From Desulfobacterales bacterium (GTDB lineage Bacteria > Desulfobacterota > Desulfobacteria > Desulfobacterales > Desulfosalsimonadaceae), in NCBI GenBank assembly GCA_007135795.1, contig SLIE01000516.1, positions 1-6,130 on the forward strand: a DNA stretch of 6,130 bases, in the 5' to 3' direction. This document shows positions 5,735 to 6,130 of this stretch, piece after piece; the first letter of the stretch is position 1; every line of letters starts with the position of its first letter. Position numbers and translations under genes: made by a program. Below the pieces are notes generated by a model that was not told the DNA's origin, searched no databases, and saw only the letters and a list, made by a program, of their open reading frames with translations.

Positions 5735-5790
5735 CGGCGGGGTTATTCATTTAGGGAAATGCATTGCTTAGATAATTCATCGCTTGGCGG
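5728..5790. repeat. imperfect direct repeat in the convergent gap
   Basis: ATCGCTTCGGCGG at 5728-5740 recurs as ATCGCTTGGCGG at 5779-5790, differing by one missing C. The copies are 51 bases apart, between the 3' ends of the two converging genes. No known element is recognised. Confidence 0.55.
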
Positions 5791-5798
5791 ACCCTTAG

Positions 5799-6130
5799 CT
5801 ATTCTCCCGCGGGAGACCTCTTGAATGGATTTAACAACCTGAACCGCTTGCGCATCTTTTCCGCATTCCCTTTCTGATAAGCCGTGTACGCTTCAAACGG
5901 CACCATGAACCCGATAGAAAAGAGGTAAATCTCAAAATCCTGCTCAATGGACTGGCCTGCGAACATATTGGTCTTGTCATTGAAATAATCCGTTGACGTC
6001 AGGTTTTTGCTCCCTTCCGGCGGGATCTCGTACCCTTTGTGATAAATATATGCCGCGCCGAAATCTATCCGGCCCCCATTATCCAGGTGCCTGGAAAACC
6101 CGAAACCGAAATTATGCATATCCGGAAACG
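5799..6130 (-). CDS. FadL/OmpP1/TodX-family outer-membrane channel, C-terminal part (partial)
   Basis: The minus-strand frame runs in from the right edge and stops at TAG (5801-5799). About 109 residues are visible. The ATG at 6119 is internal, because the frame continues upstream as FPD. The motif FPDMHNFGFGFSRHL followed by an amphipathic strand (RIDFGAAYIYHKG) matches the C-terminal barrel strands of FadL-like proteins. In that family a Pro-Asp turn precedes a strand with alternating Gly and aromatic residues. A loop rich in Asn/Asp/Thr and a last strand (DFEIYLFSIGFMVPF) follow. These proteins let hydrophobic compounds (long-chain fatty acids, aromatic hydrocarbons) cross the outer membrane. 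Unusually, about 30 more residues, many basic, follow the last strand, whereas FadL barrels normally end at the strand's terminal Phe. The 5' end and signal peptide lie outside the window. Confidence 0.75.
   Translation of the reverse strand, partial: FPDMHNFGFGFSRHLDNGGRIDFGAAYIYHKGYEIPPEGSKNLTSTDYFNDKTNMFAGQSIEQDFEIYLFSIGFMVPFEAYTAYQKGNAEKMRKRFRLLNPFKRSPAGE
5803..5816. repeat. 14-bp perfect palindrome
   Basis: TCTCCCGCGGGAGA is self-complementary. It lies within the last codons of the FadL-family gene on the minus strand. Having no loop, it would make only a short hairpin in RNA. It may contribute to the gene's 3' end or be chance. Confidence 0.5.

Overview
The window looks like ordinary metabolic chromosome from a Gram-negative bacterium. 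The Gram-negative call rests on the C-terminal part of a FadL-type outer-membrane channel at the right edge. The moderately GC-rich codon use and this mix of organic-acid transporters with catabolic enzymes remind me of Desulfobacterota (anaerobic, sulfate-reducing or syntrophic types). That is an impression from sequence style, not something the window proves. I see no rRNA, tRNA, CRISPR array, transposase, phage gene or toxin-antitoxin pair.

Layout, left to right. Positions 1-57 may be the tail of a gene that starts outside the window. Positions 113-1504 encode a polytopic membrane protein resembling NCS2/SulP-fold permeases. After a 100-base gap holding a strong hairpin, 1605-2405 encodes a fumarylacetoacetate hydrolase (FAH) family enzyme with its metal ligands and catalytic His/Glu pair intact. 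A 327-base AT-rich gap (2406-2732) carries several inverted and direct repeats. It leads to a DASS/SLC13-type sodium-coupled anion transporter (2733-4457) with both SNT motifs and an unusual N-terminal extension that includes a Gly-rich linker. A second gap of 381 bases (4458-4838) contains a near-consensus sigma-70 promoter with a dyad in its spacer, a possible decayed gene on the minus strand, and promoter elements on both strands at its right end. Positions 4839-5693 encode an alpha/beta hydrolase that lacks a Shine-Dalgarno sequence and may be translated from a leaderless mRNA. It converges on the 3' part of the FadL-family gene on the minus strand (5799 to beyond 6130).

How the genes may work together (inference). 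Two inner-membrane transporters flank a FAH-family enzyme of the type that acts on short oxo- or diketo-acids, which suggests uptake and breakdown of organic acids. An alpha/beta hydrolase, a FAH-family enzyme and a FadL/TodX-type channel are also familiar parts of aromatic-compound catabolism. No ring-cleaving or ring-activating enzyme is visible, and the genes lie in several transcription units, so that reading is weak. I did not find a convincing new multi-gene system. The most unusual material is regulatory: the repeat cluster before the DASS gene and the promoter-rich 4458-4838 gap.
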